64,000 nt of DNA from NCBI RefSeq assembly GCF_048263965.1, contig NZ_JBLXDO010000003.1:62001-126000 (forward strand), in the 5' to 3' direction. The stretch comes from Ferrimonas sp048263965 (GTDB lineage Bacteria > Pseudomonadota > Gammaproteobacteria > Enterobacterales > Shewanellaceae). Below the pieces are notes generated by a model, which was not told the origin of the DNA, searched no databases, and saw nothing but the letters and a program-made list of their open reading frames with translations. Made by a program: the position numbers and the translations under genes. Below, piece by piece: positions 17,345-25,922 of the stretch (its first letter is position 1; each line of letters opens with the position of its first letter).

Positions 17345-18529
17345 TTAAACCAGTTCGATGGCCATTGCCGTGGCCTCGCCGCCGCCGATGCACAGGGAGG
17401 CGACCCCCTTGCTCAGGCCGCGACCTTTGAGGGCGTGCACCAGGGTCACCAGCAGGCGGGTGCCGGAGCAGCCGATGGGATGACCTAGGGCACAGGCACC
17501 GCCATTGACGTTCACCTTGGCGTGATCCAGCCCCAGCTCATCGATGGCCAGCATGGTCACCATGGCAAAGGCTTCATTGATCTCATACAGGTCCACCTCG
17601 TCACGCTGCCAACCGGCGCGCTCCAACAGGCCATTGATGGCACCGATGGGGGCAATGGTGAACTCCTCCGGCGCCTGAGAATGGGTGTGGTGCGCCGCAA
17701 TACGGGCCAGGATGGGCAGACCGTTGGCGCGGGCATAACCGGCACTGGTCACCACCATGGCGGCGGCACCGTCGGAGATGGAGCTGGCGTTGGCGGCGGT
17801 GATGGTGCCCTGCTTACTGAAGGCGGGACGCAGGGTGGGGATCTTATCGGGACGTGCGTTACCGGGCTGCTCGTCCACGAAAACGGTCACCTCACCCTTG
17901 CGGGTCTTGATGGTCACAGGTGCGATCTCAGCCGAAAAGGTACCCGCTTCGATGGCGGCATTAGCCCGCTTGAGGCTTTCCAGCGCGTAATCATCCATCC
18001 GCTCCCGGGTCAGGCCATAAGCATCGGCAGTACCTTGAGCAAACACCCCCATCGCCTTGCCGGTATAAGCGTCTTCCAACCCGTCGAGGAACATGTGATC
18101 CAGTACCTTGCCGTGGCCCATGCGCATGCCATCGCGGGCCTTGTCCAGCAGGTAGGGAGCCTGTGACATGCTCTCCATGCCGCCAGCCACCACCACCTGA
18201 GCACTGCCTGCTCGCACCAGATCATGGGCCAGCATCACGGTTTTCATCCCGGAACCACACACCTTGTTCACTGTGGTGGCACCACAGGACTGTGGCAAGC
18301 CGGCCTTGAGAGTCGCCTGGCGGGCCGGAGCCTGGCCCTGGCCAGCCGGCAGAACACAGCCCATCAGCACTTCGTCCACCTGCTCGGGAGAGACACCACT
18401 CTGTGCCAGGGCGGCACCAATGGCGATGGCCCCCAACTCGGGAGCAGGGACACCGCTCAGGGCGCCCTGAAAACCACCCATGGCTGTGCGGCTCGCCGCA
18501 GCAATCACAACCTCAAGATCCTTGATCAT
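17345..18529 (-). CDS. atoB: Acetyl-CoA C-acyltransferase (thiolase)
   Basis: A 394-residue thiolase with nucleophile Cys91 in NKVCGSGMK, the substrate segment ESMSQAPYLL, NEAFA and the C-terminal catalytic GGACALGHPIGCSG. It cleaves acetoacetyl-CoA, or 2-methylacetoacetyl-CoA in isoleucine breakdown, to acetyl-CoA plus acyl-CoA. It is the first gene of the minus-strand operon. The start at 18529 has AAGGAG. A 16-bp LiuR-type palindrome sits 50 bases upstream, which supports co-control with the leucine operon. AtoB is used as a family name; the in vivo substrate is inferred from the operon. Confidence 0.92.
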   Translation of the reverse strand: MIKDLEVVIAAASRTAMGGFQGALSGVPAPELGAIAIGAALAQSGVSPEQVDEVLMGCVLPAGQGQAPARQATLKAGLPQSCGATTVNKVCGSGMKTVMLAHDLVRAGSAQVVVAGGMESMSQAPYLLDKARDGMRMGHGKVLDHMFLDGLEDAYTGKAMGVFAQGTADAYGLTRERMDDYALESLKRANAAIEAGTFSAEIAPVTIKTRKGEVTVFVDEQPGNARPDKIPTLRPAFSKQGTITAANASSISDGAAAMVVTSAGYARANGLPILARIAAHHTHSQAPEEFTIAPIGAINGLLERAGWQRDEVDLYEINEAFAMVTMLAIDELGLDHAKVNVNGGACALGHPIGCSGTRLLVTLVHALKGRGLSKGVASLCIGGGEATAMAIELV

Positions 18530-18578
18530 TGTTAACTCCTTGTAATGCGATTCATCCTAGGTTACTCGATGCGTGACG

Positions 18579-18594
18579 TTTACGGCAACGTAAA
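18579..18594. promoter_or_regulatory. Predicted LiuR operator before the valine/isoleucine operon
   Basis: TTTACGGCAACGTAAA is an inverted repeat, and it extends to an 18-bp GTTTACG-GCAA-CGTAAAC. It matches the site beside liuR (41021) and the one at etfB (55788) in length and in the half-site ACG/CGT. It lies 50 bases before the thiolase start and 103 bases before the divergent FMN protein gene. Confidence 0.75.
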
Positions 18595-18621
18595 CTTTGG
18601 TTTAATGGATGGCCAAAGTTT
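18592..18621. repeat. 9-bp inverted repeat next to the LiuR site
   Basis: AAACTTTGG (18592-18600) and CCAAAGTTT (18613-18621) are perfect inverted copies with centres 21 bp apart, about two helical turns. It overlaps the end of the LiuR-type site and lies between two divergent genes, as expected for a second operator. Confidence 0.5.
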
Positions 18622-18696
18622 GTCCAGCCGTAAGCCCACGCTGACGGAAACTCCACTATCCTTATGGAGATCCCATGACAAACAGATGGCAATTCA

Positions 18697-20199
18697 ATGG
18701 ATAACACGGGACAAATGATGGTTAGCTGGCTGACCCGCACCCTGGAGGTCAGCGCCGCACTGCTGATTTTCGTCATCGGAGTGGGGATATTGGTGGTCGC
18801 TTACCTCTACGTAAAGGATGTCACTCAGACCCAGCAGGCGATTCGACGTAATTACCCGGTGATCGGCCGTTTTCGCTACTGGTTCGAGCATATGGGGGAG
18901 TTTTTCAGGCAGTACTTCTTCGCCCTGGACCGGGATGAAATGCCCTTTAACCGGGCTCAGCGCAGCTGGGTCTACCGAGCCGCCAAGAATGTGGACAGCA
19001 CCATCGCCTTCGGCTCCACCCGCCCCCTAAATCAACCCGGTGACATCATTTTCCTCAACTGCCTGTTTCCCACCTTGAAAGAGGACGCAGTGCCGCCAAC
19101 CCCGGTCACCATCGGCGAAGGGGTCGCTCGCACCCCCTATACCACCGCCAGCTTCTTCAACATCTCCGGCATGAGCTTCGGCGCCCTCAGCGTTCCTGCG
19201 GTACGAGCGCTGTCCATCGGTGCCCATGAAGCCGGCATCTGGATGAATACCGGAGAGGGGGGCCTGTCCCCCTATCACCTGGAAGGCGGCTGCGACATCG
19301 TGTTTCAGATAGGCACCGCCAAGTACGGTGTCCGCGATACCGATGGCAAGCTGTGCGATGAGAAACTCAAGGAGGTAGCCCGGCACCAACAGGTGCGGAT
19401 GTTCGAGATCAAGATGAGCCAGGGCGCCAAACCCGGCAAAGGTGGCATACTGCCCGGAGGCAAGGTCACCGCAGAGATCGCCAAGATCCGCGGCATCCCC
19501 GAAGGTGAGGATTCCATCAGTCCCAATGGCCACCCGGAGATCCGCAATGTGGACGACCTGCTGGATATGATTGTCCGGGTCCGAGAGGTCACCGGCAAGC
19601 CCTGCGGCTTCAAGGCGGTGATTGGTCACAGCGGCTGGGTGGAAGACCTGATTGCAGCCATCAAGGCAAGGGGCATGGAGAGCGCCCCGGATTTCATCAC
19701 TGTGGACTCCGCCGATGGCGGCACCGGTGCCGCTCCCCAGTCGCTGATGGACTTTATGGGTCTACCGCTAAAACGCAGCCTGCCCTATATTGTCGATACC
19801 CTCGAGGCCCATGGCCTCAGGCAAAGAATCAAGGTGATGGCGTCCGGCAAGCTGGTGAACCCTTCCGATGTCGCCTGGGCCCTGTGTGTCGGCGCCGACT
19901 TCGTCAACTCTGCCCGGGGCTTCATGTTCTCCTTGGGCTGTATTCAGGCTTTGCAATGCAATAAGAACTCCTGCCCCACCGGCATCACCACCCATGATCC
20001 CAAATTGCAGAAGGGGCTGGTGGTGGAGGATAAGGCCAGACGTGTGGCTCACTACGCCAGGAACCTGATGCATGAAGTCGGGGTGATCGCCCACTCCTGT
20101 GGGGTGCGAGAGCCCAGGTTACTGCGACGGGATCATGCCCAGATCATCAATGATCATGGCCTGCCGGTCTCTCTGGACGCCGAAGATCAACGCATCTGA
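18697..20199 (+). CDS. Membrane-anchored FMN-binding glutamate-synthase-family protein
   Basis: A 500-residue protein with one N-terminal membrane helix (about residues 17-40), then a glutamate-synthase-type FMN barrel. It contains ISGMSFGALSVPAVRALS, GEGGLSPYH, GQGAKPGKGG-like (read here as SQGAKPGKGGILPGGK), DSADGGTGAAP, and the cysteine cluster CIQALQCNKNSCPTG that binds a 3Fe-4S centre in GltB. It lacks the amidotransferase domain, so it is not a complete glutamate synthase; an oxidoreductase acting at the membrane is likely but its substrate is unknown. It is divergent from the valine/isoleucine operon and shares its regulatory region. It ends at a small terminator. Confidence 0.85.
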   Translation: MDNTGQMMVSWLTRTLEVSAALLIFVIGVGILVVAYLYVKDVTQTQQAIRRNYPVIGRFRYWFEHMGEFFRQYFFALDRDEMPFNRAQRSWVYRAAKNVDSTIAFGSTRPLNQPGDIIFLNCLFPTLKEDAVPPTPVTIGEGVARTPYTTASFFNISGMSFGALSVPAVRALSIGAHEAGIWMNTGEGGLSPYHLEGGCDIVFQIGTAKYGVRDTDGKLCDEKLKEVARHQQVRMFEIKMSQGAKPGKGGILPGGKVTAEIAKIRGIPEGEDSISPNGHPEIRNVDDLLDMIVRVREVTGKPCGFKAVIGHSGWVEDLIAAIKARGMESAPDFITVDSADGGTGAAPQSLMDFMGLPLKRSLPYIVDTLEAHGLRQRIKVMASGKLVNPSDVAWALCVGADFVNSARGFMFSLGCIQALQCNKNSCPTGITTHDPKLQKGLVVEDKARRVAHYARNLMHEVGVIAHSCGVREPRLLRRDHAQIINDHGLPVSLDAEDQRI

Positions 20200-20210
20200 A
20201 TAGACAACAG

Positions 20211-20234
20211 AGGGCAGTGTTGCGCTGCCCTTTA
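20211..20234 (+). terminator. Terminator after FMN-binding protein gene
   Basis: AGGGCAG/CTGCCCT forms a 7-bp stem with a short loop and is followed by TTA. The U-tract is short. Confidence 0.6.
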
Positions 20235-20547
20235 CAGAGTAAAAAAGCTCCCCACATCCAAACACCCGATGATACTTAAATCACTTCCCCGCACACCCTG
20301 GTTAACAACAGGTTCACACTTCACATTTTCACACACTGAAACCCGCTATTTCGTTACCGGATCCGGCCACCTTTGCCGCCAATGACCATTGTGTCGTGAT
20401 CCGGATCACTCCTTAACGCCAGCTGAACCAAAATCCTCTCTCGCTGAAAGTTTTGCTTATACCCCTGCAACTTTTCTTCGCTCCATAAAATTAGCAGCAA
20501 CTAATAAAGTGGTAACTAAAGAAAAGTAAAGCACTCAGAGGTATCTT
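20235..20547 (+). other. Long promoter region of the cytochrome cluster
   Basis: About 310 bases without an ORF. It holds a CRP-like palindrome (20396-20409) and an extended -10-like TGCTTATAC (20454-20462) followed by an AT-rich leader of some 80 bases. I recognised no riboswitch or sRNA. Confidence 0.5.
20396..20409. promoter_or_regulatory. CRP-like site upstream of cytochrome cluster
   Basis: GTGA-TCCGGA-TCAC is a perfect palindrome with the GTGA-N6-TCAC core. It lies about 67 bases upstream of the start point predicted from the -10-like TTATAC at 20457. CRP is the main anaerobic-respiration activator known in Shewanella. Confidence 0.6.
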
Positions 20548-20874
20548 ATGAAACGTCGCTCCTATCAAGCTCTTACCGCAGTTCTGCTGCTTACTGTCTC
20601 CGCTGGTCTGGCGGCTGCCGAAGGCGGCAACCCCAAGAAAGGCAAGCACCTCTATAAGAAACACTGCAAGGCCTGCCACAGCCAGAACAGTGAAGCGATG
20701 GAACTGACTCCCATGTCCAAGACCATGGCGCAGTGGGACCGCTTCTTCCAGCGCAACAAGCACAAGGCCAAGCCCGAAGTGTTCCAGGGACTCTCCGACC
20801 AGGCTCTGAAGGATGTCCAGCAGTTCCTGTATGACCACGCTGCGGACTCCGACCAGCCAGCCACCTGCGGTTAA
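20548..20874 (+). CDS. Small periplasmic monoheme cytochrome c
   Basis: A 108-residue protein with a signal peptide (1 to about 24, L-A-A-A cut) and one heme motif C-K-A-C-H at residues 40-44. Methionines at 52, 56 and 60 could supply the sixth ligand, as in a class I-like fold. The rest is lysine-rich, and the C terminus has one extra cysteine (Cys107). It should carry single electrons in the periplasm. It is the first gene of a three-gene cluster with a DUF3373 outer-membrane barrel and an octaheme cytochrome, so it is a candidate electron carrier to or from the latter. Confidence 0.85.
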   Translation: MKRRSYQALTAVLLLTVSAGLAAAEGGNPKKGKHLYKKHCKACHSQNSEAMELTPMSKTMAQWDRFFQRNKHKAKPEVFQGLSDQALKDVQQFLYDHAADSDQPATCG

Positions 20875-20900
20875 TCAAACAACAACAAGCCCTTAAGGAA

Positions 20901-22481
20901 ATGATGATGAAACCCACACTCGTAGCATTAGTCGTCTCACAAGCGCTGATTCTGCCCCAGGCGATGGCCGCAGACAGCACCGAGAAATCCATCGACGATC
21001 TCAAGCGCCAGCTGGCCGAGGTCACCGAAGAGCTGGAGTACCTGTCTGAGCGCGTCGACAAGCCTGAGAGCCATGCCGCCACCGACCGTGTGCTGATCAC
21101 CGGTGACTTCCGCACCAAGGCCCACAGCCTGCACTACCAGGACGTGGTCTGGAGCCCAGGCGTTACCGTTGCCACCCCAATGGGCAGAATGCCCATGTCC
21201 ATGAATGGCCCAGGCTTCGTGCCCACCGCCCAGGACATCGACAACGACGTGTTCTACACCACCCGCCTGCGCCTCAACCTCAAGGCCAAGGTATGGGACA
21301 ACGTCAGCTTCGCCGGCCGCCTGACCATGTTCAAGAACTGGGGTGACTCCACCGAAGTCAACGTGTTTGACTCCTGGAACTCCTTCACCATGGACGGCAC
21401 CAGTAGCGGCCACCCCAATGGCGACACCGTTCGCGTTGAACGCGCCTACTTCGACTGGAAGAACATCGGCGGCACCGAGTTCTACCTGTCCGTCGGCCGT
21501 CGCCCCTCCAGCTACGGCTACCCCACCAACTTCCGTGAGAACGAGCTGCGTGGCGGCACCCCCTCAGGTCATCTGGTGAACTTCAACTTCGACGGCGCCA
21601 CCGTGGGTTACCACACCGAGCACCTGACCGGCATGGAGGGCCAGGTGGTTCGCTTCTGTTACGGCCAGGGCTATGAGTCCCAGTGGGGCAACGGTGAGCT
21701 GTTCGGCAACACCTCGGTAGACGATGTCCACCTGGGTGGCTTCAACATCGACATCCTCAACGATGGCACCAACTTCCTGCAGTTCATCCTGTTTGGCGCC
21801 AAGGATGTGGCCGACGGTTTCAAGGGCACCATGTCCATGCCCGACGAGCTGCTGGCGATGTTTGGCCAGGACGGCATGGGTAACGTTACCCCTGTGGTTC
21901 GCTACCAGCCCAGCACCAACATCGGTGAGATCTACCTGAGCGGCCTGACCTTTGTCCGTGAAGAGGACAACGGCATCAAATGGTTCACCTCTCTGGGCTG
22001 GACCCGCACCGACCCCAACGGCAACTTCGGCATGTTTGGCGGCCTGAACAACGATCCACTGTACGGCATGAACGAAGACGGCTCCATGGCTGGCCCCATC
22101 GGCACCACTGACAACGAAGCGCACGACGGCTACTCCATCTACGCCGGTATCCAGATCCCCGTCGGCGATGGCAAGTTCGGCCTGGAGTACAACTACGGCT
22201 CCAAGTACTGGACCCCCTTCACCCAGGCTCAGGACGATCCCATCGGCAGCAAGCTGGCGACCCGTGGTCACGCCTACGAGGGTTACTACATCCATGACAT
22301 CAATCCAAAGATGTTCGTGAAGTTTGCGGCCCTGTACTACGACTTCGAGTACACCGGTTCCGGCTCCCCGGTAGGCGCTCCACAGAACATTGATGAGGTT
22401 CTGGCTGGCCAGGCATTCAGCATGCTGCCTGCGATGGACACCGCATTCGACGTGAATGCCTCCATCACAGTGAAGTTCTAA
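20901..22481 (+). CDS. DUF3373-type outer-membrane beta-barrel protein
   Basis: A 526-residue protein with a signal peptide (about 1-24, A-M-A cut), a short coiled-coil-like segment (about 28-55, IDDLKRQLAEVTEEL), then a large barrel rich in Gly/Asn/aromatic residues that ends SITVKF. The strand pattern and motifs such as DNVSFAGRLTMFKNWGD, VERAYFDWKNI and FYLSVGRRPSSYGYPTNFRE match DUF3373 barrels. N-terminal coiled coils of this kind hold some porins to peptidoglycan or make trimers. Its place between a monoheme and an octaheme cytochrome gene suggests service to respiration, either as substrate channel or as sheath of an electron conduit. Function is inferred from context. Confidence 0.82.
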   Translation: MMMKPTLVALVVSQALILPQAMAADSTEKSIDDLKRQLAEVTEELEYLSERVDKPESHAATDRVLITGDFRTKAHSLHYQDVVWSPGVTVATPMGRMPMSMNGPGFVPTAQDIDNDVFYTTRLRLNLKAKVWDNVSFAGRLTMFKNWGDSTEVNVFDSWNSFTMDGTSSGHPNGDTVRVERAYFDWKNIGGTEFYLSVGRRPSSYGYPTNFRENELRGGTPSGHLVNFNFDGATVGYHTEHLTGMEGQVVRFCYGQGYESQWGNGELFGNTSVDDVHLGGFNIDILNDGTNFLQFILFGAKDVADGFKGTMSMPDELLAMFGQDGMGNVTPVVRYQPSTNIGEIYLSGLTFVREEDNGIKWFTSLGWTRTDPNGNFGMFGGLNNDPLYGMNEDGSMAGPIGTTDNEAHDGYSIYAGIQIPVGDGKFGLEYNYGSKYWTPFTQAQDDPIGSKLATRGHAYEGYYIHDINPKMFVKFAALYYDFEYTGSGSPVGAPQNIDEVLAGQAFSMLPAMDTAFDVNASITVKF

Positions 22482-22494
22482 GTTTCATCATCTC

Positions 22495-22530
22495 GGCGGC
22501 CCAACCTCAACACCAGAGGGGACGGCCGCC
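22495..22530 (+). other. Intercistronic hairpin between barrel and octaheme genes
   Basis: GGCGGCC (22495-22501) pairs with GGCCGCC (22524-22530). There is no T-run, so it probably sets relative mRNA stability of barrel and cytochrome rather than ending transcription. Confidence 0.4.
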
Positions 22531-22546
22531 TCTCCAGGGAAAAGAT

Positions 22547-23923
22547 ATGCGCACATTACTGATTACGACTCTGCTGACCGGCCTGATGTTGCCGGTTGGC
22601 GCACATGCGGAGAATCCTCACAAGGAGTTTATCTCCGGCCCCATCAACAGCGGCAGCGAAGCCACCGCCCAATGCATCGAGTGTCACGAAGAGCACACCG
22701 AAGCCTTTATGAAGACCAGTCACTGGACTTGGGCCAAGGAGCAAACCGTCAACGGCAAGACCGTGAAACTGGGTAAAAAGAACGCCATCAACAACTACTG
22801 CGTTTCCGTCTCCAGCAACGAACCTCGCTGCACCAAGTGTCATGCCGGTTACGGCTATGAAGACGCCAAGTTCGACTTCCAGGACGCCACCAAGGTGGAC
22901 TGCCTGGTCTGTCACGACACCACGGGTACCTACAAGAAGGACCTCAGTGGCTACGCCTTCAAGAGCGTCGATCTGGTGAGAGTCTCCCAGAACGTGGGTG
23001 CCCCGGTTCGTGACAATTGCGGCAGCTGCCACTTCTTTGGCGGCGGCGGCGACGGCGTGAAGCACGGTGACATGGACTCCAGCATGGCCTATCCGGACAA
23101 GGCTCTGGATGTGCACATGGATGCCGACGGCATGGATTTCCAGTGCCAGGACTGCCACAAGGGTGAATCCCACACCATCAAAGGCCAGGCGATGAGCGTC
23201 TCTCCAGGCGCCACCGATCACCTGGAGTGCACCAGCTGCCACGAAAACGACGTCCATAAAAACGCCAAACTTAACCGCCACACTGAGAAGGTGGCTTGTC
23301 AGACCTGCCACATCCCTGAGTTCGCCAAGGTTGAGCCCACCAAGATGTGGTGGGACTGGTCTGAAGCGGGCCAGGATCGCGAAGAGACTAAGAACCAGTG
23401 GGGCCGCAAGGACTACATGAAGAAGAAGGGCAGCTTCGTCTGGGGCCAGAAAGTTCAGCCCGAGTACGCCTGGTACAACGGTACTGCTGACGCCTACCTG
23501 TTTGGCGACAAGATGGACCCGGCCAAGGTGACCCCTCTGAGCAAGCCTGCCGGCACCAAAGATGACGGCGAGTCCAAGATTTACCCCTTCAAGGTGCACC
23601 GTGGCAAGCAGCTGTACGATGCCAAGCACATGGTATTTGTTCCTACCAAGGTGTTTGGCAAGGACGGCTACTGGAAGACCTTCGACTGGGACAAGTCCGC
23701 CACCGCAGGCATGAATACCCATCCGTCCATGCAGGCCAAGGGGCTGACCTACAGTGGCCAGAAAGGGTTTGCCGAAACCGAGATGTGGTGGCGTATCAAC
23801 CACATGGTTTCTCCAAAGACCGAAGCTCTGAAGTGCAGCGCCTGCCACAGCAAGAAGGGCCGTCTGGATTGGGAAGCCCTGGGCTATGACCAGGACCCCA
23901 TGAAAGCTAAGAAGAAGAAGTAA
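22547..23923 (+). CDS. Octaheme c-type cytochrome, tetrathionate reductase (OTR) family
   Basis: A 458-residue protein with a cleavable signal peptide (1-21, A-H-A cut) and eight CXXCH motifs starting at cysteines 43, 95, 119, 158, 200, 228, 251 and 430. The spacing, with seven hemes in the first 255 residues and one far downstream, is that of the octaheme tetrathionate reductase family described from Shewanella. Family members reduce tetrathionate and, in vitro, nitrite and hydroxylamine. There is no lipobox, so it should be soluble in the periplasm. It is the last gene of the CRP-site-preceded cluster and ends at a strong terminator. The natural substrate is not decided by the sequence. Confidence 0.88.
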   Translation: MRTLLITTLLTGLMLPVGAHAENPHKEFISGPINSGSEATAQCIECHEEHTEAFMKTSHWTWAKEQTVNGKTVKLGKKNAINNYCVSVSSNEPRCTKCHAGYGYEDAKFDFQDATKVDCLVCHDTTGTYKKDLSGYAFKSVDLVRVSQNVGAPVRDNCGSCHFFGGGGDGVKHGDMDSSMAYPDKALDVHMDADGMDFQCQDCHKGESHTIKGQAMSVSPGATDHLECTSCHENDVHKNAKLNRHTEKVACQTCHIPEFAKVEPTKMWWDWSEAGQDREETKNQWGRKDYMKKKGSFVWGQKVQPEYAWYNGTADAYLFGDKMDPAKVTPLSKPAGTKDDGESKIYPFKVHRGKQLYDAKHMVFVPTKVFGKDGYWKTFDWDKSATAGMNTHPSMQAKGLTYSGQKGFAETEMWWRINHMVSPKTEALKCSACHSKKGRLDWEALGYDQDPMKAKKKK

Positions 23924-23963
23924 CCTAGGGGCGTAACCCGGGGCTCCTCCCGGGACCAAGGTT

Positions 23964-23989
23964 GGCCCGCCGTTTGGCGGGCCTTTTTT
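23964..23989 (+). terminator. Rho-independent terminator after octaheme cytochrome gene
   Basis: GGCCCGCC/GGCGGGCC stem with loop GTTT followed by TTTTTTG. Confidence 0.93.
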
Positions 23990-24059
23990 GTGCCTGCCTG
24001 TCTCGGCTGAGCAATCGCTAAAAAGGCACAGATTCTCTCTGGACAACCAGGAGTCTGGT

Positions 24060-24078
24060 GATAATAATTCTCATTAAT
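24060..24078. promoter_or_regulatory. Fur-box-like sequence upstream of phosphosugar mutase
   Basis: The 19-mer GATAATAATTCTCATTAAT agrees with the classical GATAATGATAATCATTATC at 14 positions. It lies 30 bases before the start codon, where it could block a promoter. Confidence 0.45.
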
Positions 24079-24107
24079 GAAAGTGATAGCAAACAAGGAG
24101 TCGCCCC

Positions 24108-25814
24108 ATGACCTCGGAGATCCATCGCTGGTTACGACGAGACCCTGACCCCGAGACCCGCAGCGAACTTCAGCGACTGCTGGAGTGCAACGACCAGAAA
24201 GAGCTCGAGCAGCGATTCTCCGGTCGCCTCGCATTTGGCACAGCCGGCCTTCGGGGCGTTGTCGGCGCAGGTCCCAACCGGATGAACCGGCTGGTGATCC
24301 AGGAAACCGCCACCGGTCTGGCTCAATATCTGCTTGCCCAACAGGTCAATGCCCACAGTCGCGGGGTGGTCATAGGTTACGATGGCCGCCCCGACTCCCG
24401 TCAGTTTGCCGAGGACACCGCAGCGGTACTTACTGCGCACGGTATTCCTGTCTACCTCACCGTCCGGGTCGCCCCCACTCCCCTAGTCGCCTTTGGGGTC
24501 AGGCACCTGAATGCCGCCGCCGGCGTGGTGGTCACTGCCAGCCACAACCCGCCGCAGTACAACGGTTTTAAGGTCTACTGGGGCAATGGCGCTCAAATTA
24601 TCCCTCCTCATGACAAAGGCATCGCCAGTCAGATAGACGCTGCGGCTCGCTCCGAGCTGTCGATGATGGCATTGGACCTGGCCCAAGAGAGCGGCCTGCT
24701 GACCATGCTGGACTCCACCTTCTATCAGGACTATCGCCAGGCCCTGGGCCGCAGCCCTCTGCTATCCAATCACACCACCCCGGAAGCCATCAGCCTGGCG
24801 TACACCGCCATGCACGGTGTGGGCGCAGAGATGGCAGAGGCCTTACTCAAGGATGCAGGCTTTCATCAGGTCTACAGCGTGGCTGCCCAGCGGGAACCTG
24901 ACGGCCGCTTTCCCACGGTACACTTCCCCAACCCGGAGGAGCCGGGCGCCATGGATTTGGTGATCGCCGAAGCCGCCAAATATCAGGCCACCCTGGCGGT
25001 GGCCAACGATCCCGATGCGGATCGACTGGCGGTGGCGGCGCGCACTGAAGACGGCCACTACCAGATGCTCACCGGTGATCAGGTGGGGGTGCTGCTGGGT
25101 CACTACCTGCTCAGTCGCACCACGCCCTCGCAATCGCTGGTAGGCACAACCGTGGTCTCCTCCTCGTTGCTTCAGCGTATTGCCCACAGTGCCGGGGCCC
25201 ACTACTACCAGACCCTGACCGGGTTCAAGTGGCTCACCAATGTGGCCATGGAGAAACAGTCAGACGAACGCCGCTTCCTGTTCGCCTACGAAGAAGCCCT
25301 GGGCTACACCGTTGGCAACCTGGTGTGGGATAAGGATGGCCTCTCTGCCCTGGTCGCCTTTGCTCAGTTGACCGCCGAACTGGCCAGTAAGGGGCTGACC
25401 CTGTGGGACAGGCTGGAATCGCTCTATCGACAACATGGCCTTCATCTCAATGCCCAGCACAGCATTGCCCTGTCCCCGGGCGCACCTGCCATAGGCGATG
25501 CACTTAGGGCCGCCCCCCCTCAGCAGATTGCCGGCGAACCCATCACTGCCACCACCGACTTGAAGCGCGCCACCATTCAGTACAGCGACGGCCGCCAGGA
25601 GGCGGTCAACCTGCCCGGCAGCGACGTACTGATCTACCAGTTGGCCAGTGGCGACCGGGTCGTAGTGCGCCCCTCGGGCACAGAGCCCAAGATCAAGTGT
25701 TACTACGAGGTGGTGGAAACCGTGCAGGAGCAGGAGTCCCTGGAACAGGCCCAACAGCGGGCAACAGCGCGAATGTCAGAGTTGATCGCCGCCCACCAGT
25801 CCAGCCTCGGCTGA
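24108..25814 (+). CDS. Phospho-sugar mutase (phosphoglucomutase/phosphomannomutase family)
   Basis: A 568-residue alpha-D-phosphohexomutase with all four signature loops: phosphoserine loop VTASHNPPQYNG, metal loop DPDADR, sugar-binding EEALGY and phosphate-binding RPSGTEPKIK. Length and the N-terminal FGTAGLRG segment fit the long bacterial PgcA/ManB-like branch rather than E. coli Pgm (546, different N terminus) or GlmM. It interconverts hexose-1- and hexose-6-phosphates, feeding glycogen or surface-sugar synthesis. It is transcribed alone. A Fur-box-like sequence precedes it, which is unusual for this enzyme. Confidence 0.9.
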   Translation: MTSEIHRWLRRDPDPETRSELQRLLECNDQKELEQRFSGRLAFGTAGLRGVVGAGPNRMNRLVIQETATGLAQYLLAQQVNAHSRGVVIGYDGRPDSRQFAEDTAAVLTAHGIPVYLTVRVAPTPLVAFGVRHLNAAAGVVVTASHNPPQYNGFKVYWGNGAQIIPPHDKGIASQIDAAARSELSMMALDLAQESGLLTMLDSTFYQDYRQALGRSPLLSNHTTPEAISLAYTAMHGVGAEMAEALLKDAGFHQVYSVAAQREPDGRFPTVHFPNPEEPGAMDLVIAEAAKYQATLAVANDPDADRLAVAARTEDGHYQMLTGDQVGVLLGHYLLSRTTPSQSLVGTTVVSSSLLQRIAHSAGAHYYQTLTGFKWLTNVAMEKQSDERRFLFAYEEALGYTVGNLVWDKDGLSALVAFAQLTAELASKGLTLWDRLESLYRQHGLHLNAQHSIALSPGAPAIGDALRAAPPQQIAGEPITATTDLKRATIQYSDGRQEAVNLPGSDVLIYQLASGDRVVVRPSGTEPKIKCYYEVVETVQEQESLEQAQQRATARMSELIAAHQSSLG

Positions 25815-25833
25815 CCTTGCTACCTGAATTTCA

Positions 25834-25860
25834 GCAAAAAAAGAGGACCCCAGGGTCCTC
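25834..25860 (-). terminator. Terminator of the LysR gene
   Basis: GAGGACCC/GGGTCCTC stem; on the minus strand it is followed by seven T. On the plus strand no T-run follows, so it serves mainly the LysR gene. Confidence 0.8.
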
Positions 25861-25922
25861 GAGTGCAGCCGACACAAACGGCTAATGGGAAGGCTTCTGA
25901 GACGAAACCTTCTGAGATGAAA

